This document shows, piece after piece, positions 12,268-24,110 of a DNA stretch of 64,000 nt. The notes below the pieces were generated by a model. It saw only the letters and a program-made list of their open reading frames with translations. It was not told the origin of the DNA and did no database searches. A program made the position numbers and the translations under genes. Source of the DNA: Aurelia coerulea. Its lineage: Eukaryota > Cnidaria > Scyphozoa > Semaeostomeae > Ulmaridae. Position 1 is the stretch's first letter; each line of letters begins with the position of its first letter. The DNA lies in the NCBI GenBank assembly GCA_039566865.1, contig CM076956.1, positions 6,397,511-6,461,510 of the forward strand, in the 5' to 3' direction.

Positions 12268-15200
12268 CATATTCCATTCATTGACCATCAATTCATAAAA
12301 TTTCAACTAAAAACTGTGTTTTGACCTCCTTTTATTCTCGAAAATGTACTATCATTTAAACCTCATTAAGCTGATGAGGTTTCAAATGTTTCAAAATATA
12401 TGGCTCATTTTGACGAACTGCATCAAGCCAAGTTTCATATTCCATTCATTGACCATCAATTCATAAAATTTCAACTAAAAACTGTGTTTTGACCTCCTTT
12501 TATTCTCGAAAATGTACTATCATTTAAACCTCATTAAGCTGATGAGGTTTCAAATGTTTCAAAATATATGGCTCATTTTGACGAACTGCATCAAGCCAAG
12601 TTTCATATTCCATTCATTGACCATCAATTCATAAAATTTAAACTAAAAACTGTGTTTTGACCTCCTTTTATTCTCGAAAATGTGCTATCATTTAAACCTC
12701 ATTAAGCTGATGAGGTTTCAAATGTTTCAAAATATATGGCTCATTTTGACGAATTGCATCAAGCCAAGTTTCATATTCCATTCATTGACCATCAATTCAT
12801 AAAATTTAAACTAAAAACTGTGTTTTGACCTCCTTTTATTCTCGAACATTTACTATCATTTAAACCTCATTAACCTGATGAGGTTTCAAATGTTTCAAAA
12901 TATATGGCTCATTTTGACGAATTGCATCAAGCCAAGTTTCATATTCCATTCATTGACCATCAATTCATAAAATTTAAACTAAAAACTGTGTTTTGACCTC
13001 ATTTTATTCTCGAACATTTACTATCATTTAAACCTCATTAACCTGATGAGGTTTCAAATGTTTCAAAATATATGGCTCATTTTGACGAACTGCATCAAGC
13101 CAAGTTTCATATTCCATTCATTGACCATCAATTCATAAAATTTAAACTAAAAACTGTGTTTTGACCTCCTTTTATTCTCGAAAATGTGCTATCATTTAAA
13201 CCTCATTAACCTGATGAGGTTTCAAATGTTTCAAAATATATGGCTCATTTTGACGAACTGCATCAAGCCAAGTTTCATATTTCATTCATTGACCATCAAT
13301 TCATAAAATTTCAACTAAAAACTGTGTTTTGACCTCCTCTTTTTCTCGAAAATGTACTATCATTTAAACCTCATTAACCTGATGAGGTTTCAAATGTTTC
13401 AAAATATATGGCTCATTTTGACGAACGGCATCAAGGCAAGTTTCATATTTCATTCTTTGACCATCAATTCATAAAATTTCAACTAAAAACTGTGTTTTGA
13501 CCTCCTTTTATTCTCGAACATTTACTATCATTTAAACCTCATTAAGCTGATGAGGTTTCAAATGTTTCAAAATATATGGCTCATTTTGACGAACTGCATC
13601 AAGCCATGTTTTATATTCCATTCATTGACCATCAATTCATAAAATTTCAACTAAAAACTGTGTTTTGACCTCCTTTTATTCTCGAAAATGTACTATCATT
13701 TAAACCTCATTAAGCTGATGAGGTTTCAAATGTTTCAAAATATATGGCTCATTTTGACGAACTGCATCAAGCCAAGTTTCATATTCCATTCATTGACCAT
13801 TAATTCATAAAATTTCAACTAAAAACTGTGTTTTGACCTCGTTTTATTCTCGAAAATGTACTATCATTTAAACCTCATTAAGCTGATGAGGTTTCAAATG
13901 TTTCAAAATATATGGCTCATTTTGACGAATTGCATCAAGCCAAGTTTCATATTCCATTCATTGACCATCAATTCATAAAATTTCAACTAAACACTGTGTT
14001 TTGACCTCCTCTTTTTCTCGAAAATGTACTATCATTTAGACCTCATTAAGCTGATGAGGTTTCAAATGTTTCAAAATATATGGCTCATTTTGGCGAACTG
14101 CATCAAGCCAAGTTTCATATTCCATTCATTGACCATCAATTCATCAAATATCAACAAAAAGCTGTGTTTTGACCTCCTTTTATTCTCGAACATTTACTAT
14201 CATTTAAACCTCATTAAGCTGATGAGGTTTCAAATGTTTCAAAATATATGGCTCATTTTGACGAACTGCATCAAGCCAAGTTTCATATTTCATTCATTGA
14301 CCATCAATTCATAAAATTTCAACTAAACACTGTGTTTTGACCTCCTCTTTTTCTCGAAAATGTACTATCATTTAGACCTAATTAAGCTGATGAGGTTTCA
14401 AATGTTTCAAAATATATGGCTCATTTTGACGAAATGCATCAAGCCAAGTTTCATATTCCATTCATTGACCATCAATTCATAAAATATCAACAAAAAGCTG
14501 TGTTTTGACCTCCTTTTATTCTCGAACATTTACTATCATTTAAACCTCATTAAGCTGATGAGGTTTCAAATGTTTCAAAATATATGGCTCATTTTGACAA
14601 ACTGCATCGAGCCAAGTTTCATATTCCATTCACTGACCATCAATTCATAAAATTTCAACTAAAAACTGTGTTTTGACCTCCTCTTTTTCTCGAAAATGTA
14701 CTATCATTTAAACCTCATTAAGCTGATGAGGTTTCAAATGTTTCAAAATATATGGCTCATTTTGACGAACTTCATCAATCCAAGATTCATATTCCATTCA
14801 CTGACCATCAATTCATAAAATTTCAGCAAAAAACCGTGTTTTCACCTCCTTTTATTCTCGAACATTCACTATCATTTAAACCTCATTAACCTGATGAGGT
14901 TTCAAATGTTTCAAAATATATGGCTCATTTTGACGAACTGCATCAAGCCAAGTTTCATATTCCATTCATTGACCATCAATTCATAAAATTTCAACTAAAA
15001 ACTGTGTTTTGACCTCCTCTTATTCTCGAACATTTACTATCATTTGAACCTCATTAACCTGATGAGGTTTCAAATGTTTCAAAATATGTGGCTCATTTTG
15101 ACGAACTGCATCAAGCCAAGTTTCATATTCCATTCATTAACCATCAATTCATAAAATTTCAACTAAAAACTGTGTTTTGACCTCCTCATTTTCTGGAAAA

Positions 15201-17979
15201 TGTACTATCATTTAAACCTCATTAAGCTGATGAGGTTTCAAATGTTTCAAAATATATGGCTCATTTTGACGAACTGCATCAAGCCACGTTTCATATTCCA
15301 TTCACTGACTATCAATTCATAAAATTTCAACTAAAAACTGTGTTTTGACCTCCTCTTTTTCTCGAAAATGTACTATCATTTAAACCTCATTAAGCTGATG
15401 AGGTTTCAAATGTTTCAAAATATATGGCTCATTTTGACGAATTGCATCAAGCCAAGTTTCATATTCCATTCATTGACCATCAATTCATAAAATTTCAACT
15501 ATAAACTGTGTTTTGACCTCCTTTTATTCTCGAACATTTACTATCATTTAAGCCTCATTAACCTGATGAGGTTTCAAATGTTTCAAAATATATGGCTCAT
15601 TTTGACGAACTGCATCAAGCAAAGTTTCATATTCCATTCATTGACCATGAATTCATAAAATTTAAACTAAAAACTGTGTTTTGACCTCCTTTTATTCTCG
15701 AAAATGTACTATCATTTAGACCTCATTAAGCTGATGAGGTTTCAAATGTTTCAAAATATATGGCTCATTTTGGCGAACTGCAGCAAGCCAAGTTTCATAT
15801 TCCATTCATTGACCATCAATTCATCAAATATCAACAAAAAGCTGTGTTTTGACCTCCTTTTATTCTCGAACATTTACTATCATTTAAACCTCATTAAGCT
15901 GATGAGGTTTCAAATGTTTCAAAATATATGGCTCATTTTGACGAACTGCATCAAGCCAAGTTTCATATTTCATTCATTGACCATCAATTCATAAAATTTC
16001 AACGAAACACTGTGTTTTGACCTCCTCTTTTTCTCGAAAATGTACTATCATTTAGACCTAATTAAGCTGATGAGGTTTCAAATGTTTCAAAATATATGGC
16101 TCATTTTGACGAAATGCATCAAGCCAAGTTTCATATTCCATTCATTGACCATCAATTCATAAAATATCAACAAAAAGCTGTGTTTTGACCTCCTTTTATT
16201 CTCGAACATTTACTATCATTTAAACCTCATTAAGCTGATGAGGTTTCAAATGTTTCAAAATATATGGCTCATTTTGACGAATTGTATCAAGCCAAGTTTC
16301 ATATTTCATTCATTGACCATCAATTCATAAAATTTCAACGAAACACTGTGTTTTGACCTCCTCTTTTTCTCGAAAATGTACTATCATTTAGACCTAATTA
16401 AGCTGATGAGGTTTCAAATGTTTCAAAATATATGGCTCATTTTGACGAAATGCATCAAGCCAAGTTTCATATTCCATTCATTGACCATCAATTCATAAAA
16501 TATCAACAAAAAGCTGTGTTTTGACCTCCTTTTATTCTCGAACATTTACTATCATTTAAACCTCATTAAGCTGATGAGGTTTCAAATGTTTCAAAATATA
16601 TGGCTCATTTTGACAAACTGCATCGAGCCAAGTTTCATATTCCATTCACTGACCATCAATTCATAAAATTTCAACTAAAAACTGTGTTTTGACCTCCTCT
16701 TTTTCTCGAAAATGTACTATCATTTAAACCTCATTAAGCTGATGAGGTTTCAAATGTTTCAAAATATATGGCTCATTTTGACGAAATGCATCAAGCCAAG
16801 TTTCATATTCCATTCATTGACCATCAATTCATAAAATTTCAACTAAACACTGTGTTTTGACCTCCTCTTTTTCTCGAAAATGTACTATCATTTAGACCTC
16901 ATTAAGCTGATGAGGTTTCAAATGTTTCAAAATATATGGCTCATTTTGGCGAACTGCATCAAGCCAAGTTTCATATTCCATTCATTGACCATCAATTCAT
17001 CAAATATCAACAAAAAGCTGTGTTTTGACCTCCTTTTATTCTCGAACATTTACTATTATTTAAACCTCATTAAGCTGATGAGGTTTCAAATGTTTCAAAA
17101 TATATGGCTCATTTTGACGAACTGCATCAAGCCAAGTTTCATATTTCATTCATTGACCATCAATTCATAAAATTTCAACTAAACACTGTGTTTTGACCTC
17201 CTCTTTTTCTCGAAAATGTACTATCATTTAGACCTAATTAAGCTGATGAGGTTTCAAATGTTTCAAAATATATGGCTCATTTTGACGAAATGCATCAAGC
17301 CAAGTTTCATATTCCATTCATTGACCATCAATTCATAAAATATCAACAAAAAGCTGTGTTTTGACCTCCTTTTATTCTCGAACATTTACTATCATTTAAA
17401 CCTCATTAACCTGATGAGGTTTCAAATGTTTCAAAATATATGGCTCATTTTGACAAACTGCATCAAGCCAAGTTTCATATTCCATTCATTGACCATCAAT
17501 TCATAAAATTTCAACTACCAAATGTGTTTTGACCTCCTTTTATTCTCGAACATTTACTATCATTTAAACCTCATTAAGCTGATGAGGTTTCAAATGTTTC
17601 AAAATATATTGCTCAATTTGACGAACTGCATCAAGCCAAGTTTCATATTTCATTCATTGACCATCAATTCATAAAATTTCAACTAAACACTGTGTTTTGA
17701 CCTCCTCTTTTTCTCGAAAATGTACTATCATTTAGACCTCATTAAGCTGATGAGGTTTCAAATGTTTCAAAATATATGGCTCATTTTGGCGAACTGCATC
17801 AAGCCAAGTTTCATATTCCATTCATTGACCATCAATTCATAAAATTTCAACTAAAAACTGTGTTTTGACCTCCTTTTATTCTCGAACATTTACTATCATT
17901 TAAACCTCATTAACCTGATGAGGTTTCAAATGTTTCAAAATATATGGCTCATTTTGACAAACTGCATCAAGCCAAGTTT
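12268..17979 (+). repeat. 34-unit (5712-bp) higher-order repeat, copy 2
   Basis: Partner of 6556-12267. Private differences include ACCGTGTTTTCACC near 14834, CTATAAACTG near 15500, AAGCCTC near 15550, CTATTATTTAAA near 17055 and GCTCAATTTG near 17612. The copy ends close to 18 kb, about 250 bp before the inserted element. Confidence 0.88.
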
Positions 17980-18229
17980 CATATTCCATTCATTGACCAT
18001 CAATTCATAAAATTTCAACTACCAAATGTGTTTTGACCTCCTTTTATTCTCGAACATTTACTATCATTTAAACCTCATTAAGCTGATGAGGTTTCAAATG
18101 TTTCAAAATATATGGCTCATTTTGACGAACTGCATCAAGCCAAGTTTCATATTCCATTCATTGACCATTAATTCATAAAATTTCAACTAAATACTGTTTT
18201 TTGACCTCCTTTTATTCTCGAAAATGTAC

Positions 18230-18231
18230 TA
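18230..18231. repeat. Target-site duplication TA, left
   Basis: The satellite reads GTACTATCATTT in intact units. Here it reads GTAC-TA followed by element sequence. With the TA at 19117-19118 it restores the uninterrupted satellite when the element is taken out. A TA duplication is typical of Tc1/mariner-type insertion. Confidence 0.9.
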
Positions 18232-18530
18232 CCGGGTGCGCCAAAATAAACTATGCATTTTTGGCAGGCCACGATAAATCGTACACTGGACCGATTTTGA
18301 AGATATATGACTTAATCTATAGCAGAAAGCCTGAATTGGATTCTAGGATTTTTTACAAATTTTTCCGTTTTCACTTTTTAGAGCTACAAGCGAGTTTCTT
18401 AAAATTTTCGTTTTCGAAAGCACTGAAAACCATCAAAAAACGTTGATCAAATTTTCTAAAGAATCAACATGAATGGACAAAGGGGAAACATTTTCAGCGT
18501 GATTTGGAGATTTGGAAATTGATTATTGTA
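18232..18530 (+). repeat. Left terminal inverted repeat, 299 bp
   Basis: Aligned by hand with the reverse complement of 18818-19116, about 40 of 299 positions differ (roughly 86-87% identity). The first 20 positions are identical, as are positions 31-50 and 151-180. Identity falls toward the inner end, and one small gap is needed near position 275. A short dyad, ACGATAAATCGT, lies at positions 40-51 of the repeat, where a subterminal transposase site might be expected. Confidence 0.9.
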
Positions 18531-18817
18531 AACTTCTGCAAGAGCGTTATTTCAACGATTGGCCTGTTGCGAAATTCTGTTGTAGTTACAATGAAGTACC
18601 GCCCCAAAAGCAGTCACAAAATCAAAAATGTAACAAGACTCCATGCTTGCTGGCCCCATGACGCTTTCTCGCTTGTCTTTTTAACCCCCTTGACACAGGA
18701 ACACAACCTGCACCAAAGCATAAATTCAATAACATTACAAAAGAAAAGACATTCCTTTATATCTTTAAAATATTATTACATTTCTCCCAATATAGTACGA
18801 ACTCTCATAAAGCAGCA
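18531..18817. other. Unique centre of the inserted element, no recognised gene
   Basis: 287 bp that match neither the satellite nor the other arm. The first part, about 18550-18720, is less AT-rich and includes GCCCCAAAAGC and GCTGGCCCCATGACG. The second part is A/T-rich. An open frame crosses it on the + strand but shows no transposase motif, no domain I know, and runs on into the right inverted repeat. It might be a remnant of the parental element or captured host DNA; the sequence does not say which. Confidence 0.6.
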
Positions 18818-19116
18818 TACAATTAGTCGATTTCTAAATCCCAAATCACCACGAAAAAGTTTTCTCTTTGTCAATTCATATCGATTCTTTAGAAAGCTTG
18901 ATCGATGTTTTTTTGTCGTTTTCAGTGTTTTCAAAAACGAAAATTTTAAGAAACTCGCTTGTAGCTCTAAAAACTGAAAACAGAAAAATTTGCAAAAATT
19001 CCTAGAATCTAATTCAGACTTTCTGCTAACTATCAAGTCATAAATCTTCCAAATCGGTCCTGTTTACGATTTATCGTGGCCTGCCAAACGTGCATAGTTT
19101 ATTTTGGCGCACCCGG
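18818..19116 (-). repeat. Right terminal inverted repeat, 299 bp
   Basis: Inverted partner of 18232-18530, same length. Differences from the left arm are mostly single substitutions, clustered near arm positions 81-90 and beyond 210. The single strand could fold into a long hairpin with a 287-nt loop. Confidence 0.9.
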
Positions 19117-19118
19117 TA
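19117..19118. repeat. Target-site duplication TA, right
   Basis: Follows GGCGCACCCGG and is continued by TCATTTGAACC, the normal satellite sequence. Pairs with TA at 18230-18231. Confidence 0.9.
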
Positions 19119-22100
19119 TCATTTGAACCTCATTCATTAACCTGATGAGGTTTCAAATGTTTCAAAATATGTGGCTCATTTTGACGAACTGCATCAAGCC
19201 AAGTTTCATATTCCATTCATTGACCATCAATTCATCAAATATCAACAAAAAGCTGTGTTTTGACCTCCTTTTATTCTCGAAAATGTACTATCATTTAAAC
19301 CTCATTAAGCTGATGAGGTTTCAAATGTTTCAAAATATATGGCTCATTTTGACGAACTGCATCAAGCCAAGATTCATATTCCATTCACTGACCATCAATT
19401 CATAAAATTTCAACTAAAAACTGTGTTTTGACCTCCTCTTTTTCTCGAGAATGTACTATCATTTAAACCTCATTAAGCTGACGAGGTTTCAAATGTTTCA
19501 ATATATATGGCTCATTTTGACGAACTGCATCAAGCCAAGTTTCATATTCCATTCATTGACCATCAATTCATAAAATTTCAACTAAACACTGTGTTTTGAC
19601 CTCCTCTTTTTCTCGAAAATGTACTATCATTTAGACCTCATTAAGCTGATGAGGTTTCAAATGTTTCAAAATATATGGCTCATTTTGGCGAACTGCATCA
19701 AGCCAAGGTTCATATTCCATTCATTGACCATCAATTCATCAAATATCAACAAAAAGCTGTGTTTTGACCTCCTTTTATTCTCGAACATTTACTATCATTT
19801 AAACCTCATTAAGCTGATGAGGTTTCAAATGTTTCAAAATATATGGCTCATTTTCACGAACTGCATCAAGCCAAGTTTCATATTTCATTCATTGACCATC
19901 AATTCATAGAATTTCAACTAAACACTGTGTTTTGACCTCCTCTTTTTCTCGAAAATGTACTATCATTTAGACCTAATTAAGCTGATGAGGTTTCAAATGT
20001 TTCAAAATATATGGCTCATTTTGGCGAACTGCATCAAGCCAAGTTTCATATTCCATTCATTGACCATCAATTCATAAAATTTCAACTAAAAACTGTGTTT
20101 TGACCTCCTTTTATTCTCGAACATTTACTATCATTTAAACCTCATTAACCTGATGAGGTTTCAAATGTTTCAAAATATATGGCTCATTTTGACAAACTGC
20201 ATCAAGCCAAGTTTCATATTCCATTCATTGACCATCAATTCATAAAATTTCAACTACCAAATGTGTTTTGACCTCCTTTTATTCTCGAACATTTACTATC
20301 ATTTAAACCTCATTAAGCTGATGAGGTTTCAAATGTTTCAAAATATATTCCTCATTTTGACGAACTGCATCAAGCCAAGTTTCATATTTCATTCATTGAC
20401 CATCAATTCATAAAATTTCAACTAAACACTGTGTTTTGACCTCATTTTATTCTCGAACATTTACTATCATTTGAGCCTCATTAACCTTATGAGGTTTCAA
20501 ATGTTTCAAAATATATGGCTCATTTTGACAAAATGCATCAAGCCAAGTTTCATATTTCATTCATTGACACATCAGTTCATAAAATTTCAACTAAACACTG
20601 TGTTTTGACCTCCTCTTTTTCTCGAAAATGTACTATCATTTAGACCTAATTAAGCTGATGAGGTTTCAAATGTTTCAAAATATATGGCTCATTTTGGCGA
20701 ACTGCATCAAGCCAAGTTTCATATTCCATTCATTGACCATCAATTCATAAAATTTCAACTAAAAACTGTGTTTTGACCTCCTTTTATTCTCGAACATTTA
20801 CTATCATTTGAGCCTCATTAACCTGATGAGGTTTCAAATGTTTCAAAATATATGGCTCATTTTGACAAACTGCACCAAGCCAAGTTTCATATTCCATTCA
20901 TTGACCATCAATTCATAAAATTTCAACTACCAAATGTGTTTTGACCTCCTTTTGTTCTCGAACATTTACTATCATTTAAACCTCATTAAGCTGATGAGGT
21001 TTCAAATGTTTCAAAATATATTCCTCATTTTGACGAACTGCATCAAGCCAAGTTTCATATTTCATTCATTGACCATCAATTCATAAAATTTCAACTAAAC
21101 ACTGTGTTTTGACCTCCTTTTATTCTCGAACATTTACTATCATTTAAACCTCATTAACCTGATGAGGTTTCAAATGTTTCAAAATATATGGCTCATTTTG
21201 ACAAACTGCATCAAGCCAAGTTTCATATTCCATTCATTGACCATCAATTCATAAAATTTCAACTACCAAATGTGTTTTGACCTCCTTTTATTCTCGAACA
21301 TTTACTATCATTTAAACCTCATTAAGCTGATGAGGTTTCAAATGTTTCAAAATATATGGCTCATTTTGACGAACTGCATCAAGCCAAGTTTCATATTCCA
21401 TTCATTGACCATTAATTCATAAAATTTCAACTAAAAACTGTGTTTTGACCTCCTTTTATTCTCGAAAATGTACTATCATTTGAACCTCATTAACCTGATG
21501 AGGTTTCAAATGTTTCAAAATATGTGGCTCATTTTGACGAACTGCATCAAGCCAAGTTTCATATTCCATTCATTGACCAACAATTCATCAAATATCAACA
21601 AAAAGCTGTGTTTTGACCTCCTTTTATTCTCGAACATTTACTATCATTTAAACCTCATTAAGCTGATGAGGTTTCAAATGTTTCAAAATATATGGCTCAT
21701 TTTGACGAACTGCATCAAGCCAAGTTTCATATTTCATTCATTGACCATCAATTCATAAAATTTCAACGAAACACTGTGTTTTGACCTCCTCTTTTTCTCG
21801 AAAGTGTACTATCATTTAGACCTAATTAAGCTGATGAGGTTTCAAATGTTTCAAAATATATGGCTCATTTTGACAAACTGCATCAAGCCAAGTTTCATAT
21901 TCCATTCATTGACCATCAATTCATAACATTTCAACTACCAAATGTGTTTTGACCTCCTTTTATTCTCGAACATTTACTATCATTTAAACCTCATTAAGCT
22001 GATGAGGTTTCAAATGTTTCAAAATATATTGCTCATTTTGACGAACTGCATCAAGCCAAGTTTCATATTTCATTCATTGACCATCAATTCATAAAATTTC

Positions 22101-22949
22101 AACTAAAAACTGTGTTTTGACCTCCTCTTTTTCTCGAAAATGTACTATCATTTAGACCTCATTAAGCTGATGAGGTTTCAAATGTTTCAAAATATATGGC
22201 TCATTTTTGCGAACTGCATCAAGCCAAGTTTCATATTCCATTCATTGACCATCAATTCATAAAATTTCAACTAAAAACTGTGTTTTGACCTCCTTTTATT
22301 CTCGAACATTTACTATCATTTAAACCTCATTAACCTGATGAGGTTTCAAATGTTTCAAAATATATGGCTCATTTTGACAAACTGCATCAAGCCAAGTTTC
22401 ATATTCCATTCATTGACCATCAATTCATAAAATTTCAACTACCAAATGTGTTTTGACCTCCTTTTATTCTCGAACATTTACTATCATTTAAACCTCATTA
22501 AGCTGATGAGGTTTCAAATGTTTCAAAATATATTGCTCATTTTGACGAACTGCATCAAGCCAAGTTTCATATTTCATTCATTGACCATCAATTCATAAAA
22601 TTTCAACTAAACACTGTGTTTTGACCTCCTCTTTTTCTCGAAAATGTACTATCATTTAGACCTCATTAAGCTGATGAGGTTTCAAATGTTTCAAAATATA
22701 TGGCTCATTTTTGCGAACTGCATCAAGCCAAGTTTCATATTCCATTCATTGACCATCAATTCATAAAATTTCAACTAAAAACTGTGTTTTGACCTCCTTT
22801 TATTCTCGAACATTTACTATCATTTAAACCTCATTAACCTGATGAGGGTTCAAATGTTTCAAAATATATGGCTCATTTTGACAAACTGCATCAAGCCAAG
22901 TTTCATATTCCATTCATTGACCATCAATTCATAAAATTTCAACTACCAA

Positions 22950-24110
22950 ATGTGTTTTGACCTCCTTTTATTCTCGAACATTTACTATCATTTAAACCTC
23001 ATTAAGCTGATGAGGTTTCAAATGTTTCAAAATATATGGCTCATTTTGACGAACTGCATCAAGCCAAGTTTCATATTCCATTCATTGACCATCAATTCAT
23101 CAAATATCAACAAAAAGCTGTGTTTTGACCTCCTTTTATTCTCGAAAATGTACTATCATTTGAACCTCATTAACCTGATGAGGTTTCAAATGTTTCAAAA
23201 TATGTGGCTCATTTTGACGAACTGCATCAAGCCAAGTTTCATATTCCATTCATTGACCAACAATTCATCAAATATCAACAAAAAGCTGTGTTTTGACCTC
23301 CTTTTATTCTCGAACATTTACTATCATTTAGACCTCATTAAGCTGATGAGGTTTCAAATGTTTCAAAATATATGGCTCATTTTTGCGAACTGCATCAAGC
23401 CAAGTTTCATATTCCATTCATTGACCATCAATTCATAAAATTTCAACTAAAAACTGTGTTTTGACCTCCTTTTATTCTCGAACATTTACTATCATTTAAA
23501 CCTCATTAACCTGATGAGGGTTCAAATGTTTCAAAATATATGGCTCATTTTGACAAACTGCATCAAGCCAAGTTTCATATTCCATTCATTGACCATCAAT
23601 TCATAAAATTTCAACTACCAAATGTGTTTTGACCTCCTTTTATTCTCGAACATTTACTATCATTTAAACCTCATTAAGCTGATGAGGTTTCAAATGTTTC
23701 AAAATATATGGCTCATTTTGACGAACTGCATCAAGCCAAGTTTCATATTCCATTCATTGACCATCAATTCATCAAATATCAACAAAAAGCTGTGTTTTGA
23801 CCTCCTTTTATTCTCGAAAATGTACTATCATTTGAACCTCATTAACCTGATGAGGTTTCAAATGTTTCAAAATATGTGGCTCATTTTGACGAACTGCATC
23901 AAGCCAAGTTTCATATTCCATTCATTGACCAACAATTCATCAAATATCAACAAAAAGCTGTGTTTTGACCTCCTTTTATTCTCGAACATTTACTATCATT
24001 TAAACCTCATTAAGCTGATGAGGTTTCAAATGTTTCAAAATATATGGCTCATTTTGACGAACTGCATCAAGCCAAGTTTCATATTTCATTCATTGACCAT
24101 CAATTCATAA
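22950..24110 (+). repeat. 4-unit (672-bp) tandem repeat with stop-less units
   Basis: About 22950-23438 and 23622-24110 match at +672 bp (4 x 168). Each holds two successive units in which AATTCATAAAAT is replaced by AATTCATCAAAT, which removes the usual TAA. This gives the two longest open frames of the window, 162 codons each. They are 56-codon repeats with no conserved start context and are not credible genes. Confidence 0.7.

Larger units (their letters stand above)
1..18231 (+). repeat. 168-bp satellite array, segment 1 (about 108 units)
   Basis: The same unit repeats head to tail with no inverted copy that I can find. The word TGAGGTTTCA occurs at 111, 279 and so on to 18087, which is exactly 107 x 168 bp, so there is no net insertion or deletion over 18 kb. 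A typical unit runs from CCTGATGAGG to ACCTCATTAA with about 52 G/C of 168. Subfamily variants in this segment are 'TTTAAACTAAAAACTG' (mainly about 860-16000), 'CAACTAAACACTG', 'TATCAACAAAAAGCTG', and 'GAAAATGTAC' alternating with 'GAACATTTAC'. A unit of 168 bp is close to one nucleosome repeat, as in many centromeric satellites. There is no gene in the segment. Function is not shown by sequence; structural heterochromatin is the inference. Confidence 0.97.
18232..19116. mobile_element. 885-bp inverted-repeat transposon, non-autonomous (MITE or foldback type)
   Basis: The only non-satellite DNA in the window. It begins CCGGGTGCGCC and ends GGCGCACCCGG, has 299-bp terminal inverted repeats around a 287-bp centre, and is flanked by TA on both sides. 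TA duplication with terminal inverted repeats fits the IS630-Tc1-mariner superfamily; I cannot name the family. No transposase is visible: the open frames at 18201-18446, 18504-18977 and 18776-19036 lie in or across the inverted repeats, and two of them mirror each other only because the arms do. It would need a transposase supplied from elsewhere. A recombination-made foldback element is an alternative, but the clean TA and the intact paralogous site argue for transposition. Confidence 0.92.

Noticed and set aside
18201..18446. 81-codon open frame across the left transposon end
   Set aside because: It begins in satellite and runs into the inverted repeat, so it crosses an insertion junction. 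No transposase motif is present.
18504..18977. 157-codon open frame inside the element, with an opposing 86-codon frame at 18776-19036
   Set aside because: It spans the centre and the right arm. The opposing frame resembles the 81-codon one only because the arms are inverted copies. No known domain, and too short for a mariner or Tc1 transposase.
18232..19116. Retroelement (solo LTR or SINE)
   Set aside because: The ends are inverted rather than direct repeats, the duplication is TA, and there is no poly-A tail or TG...CA boundary.
22950..23438. 162-codon open frame (and its copy at 23622-24110)
   Set aside because: Two consecutive stop-less satellite units; same reasoning, only longer.
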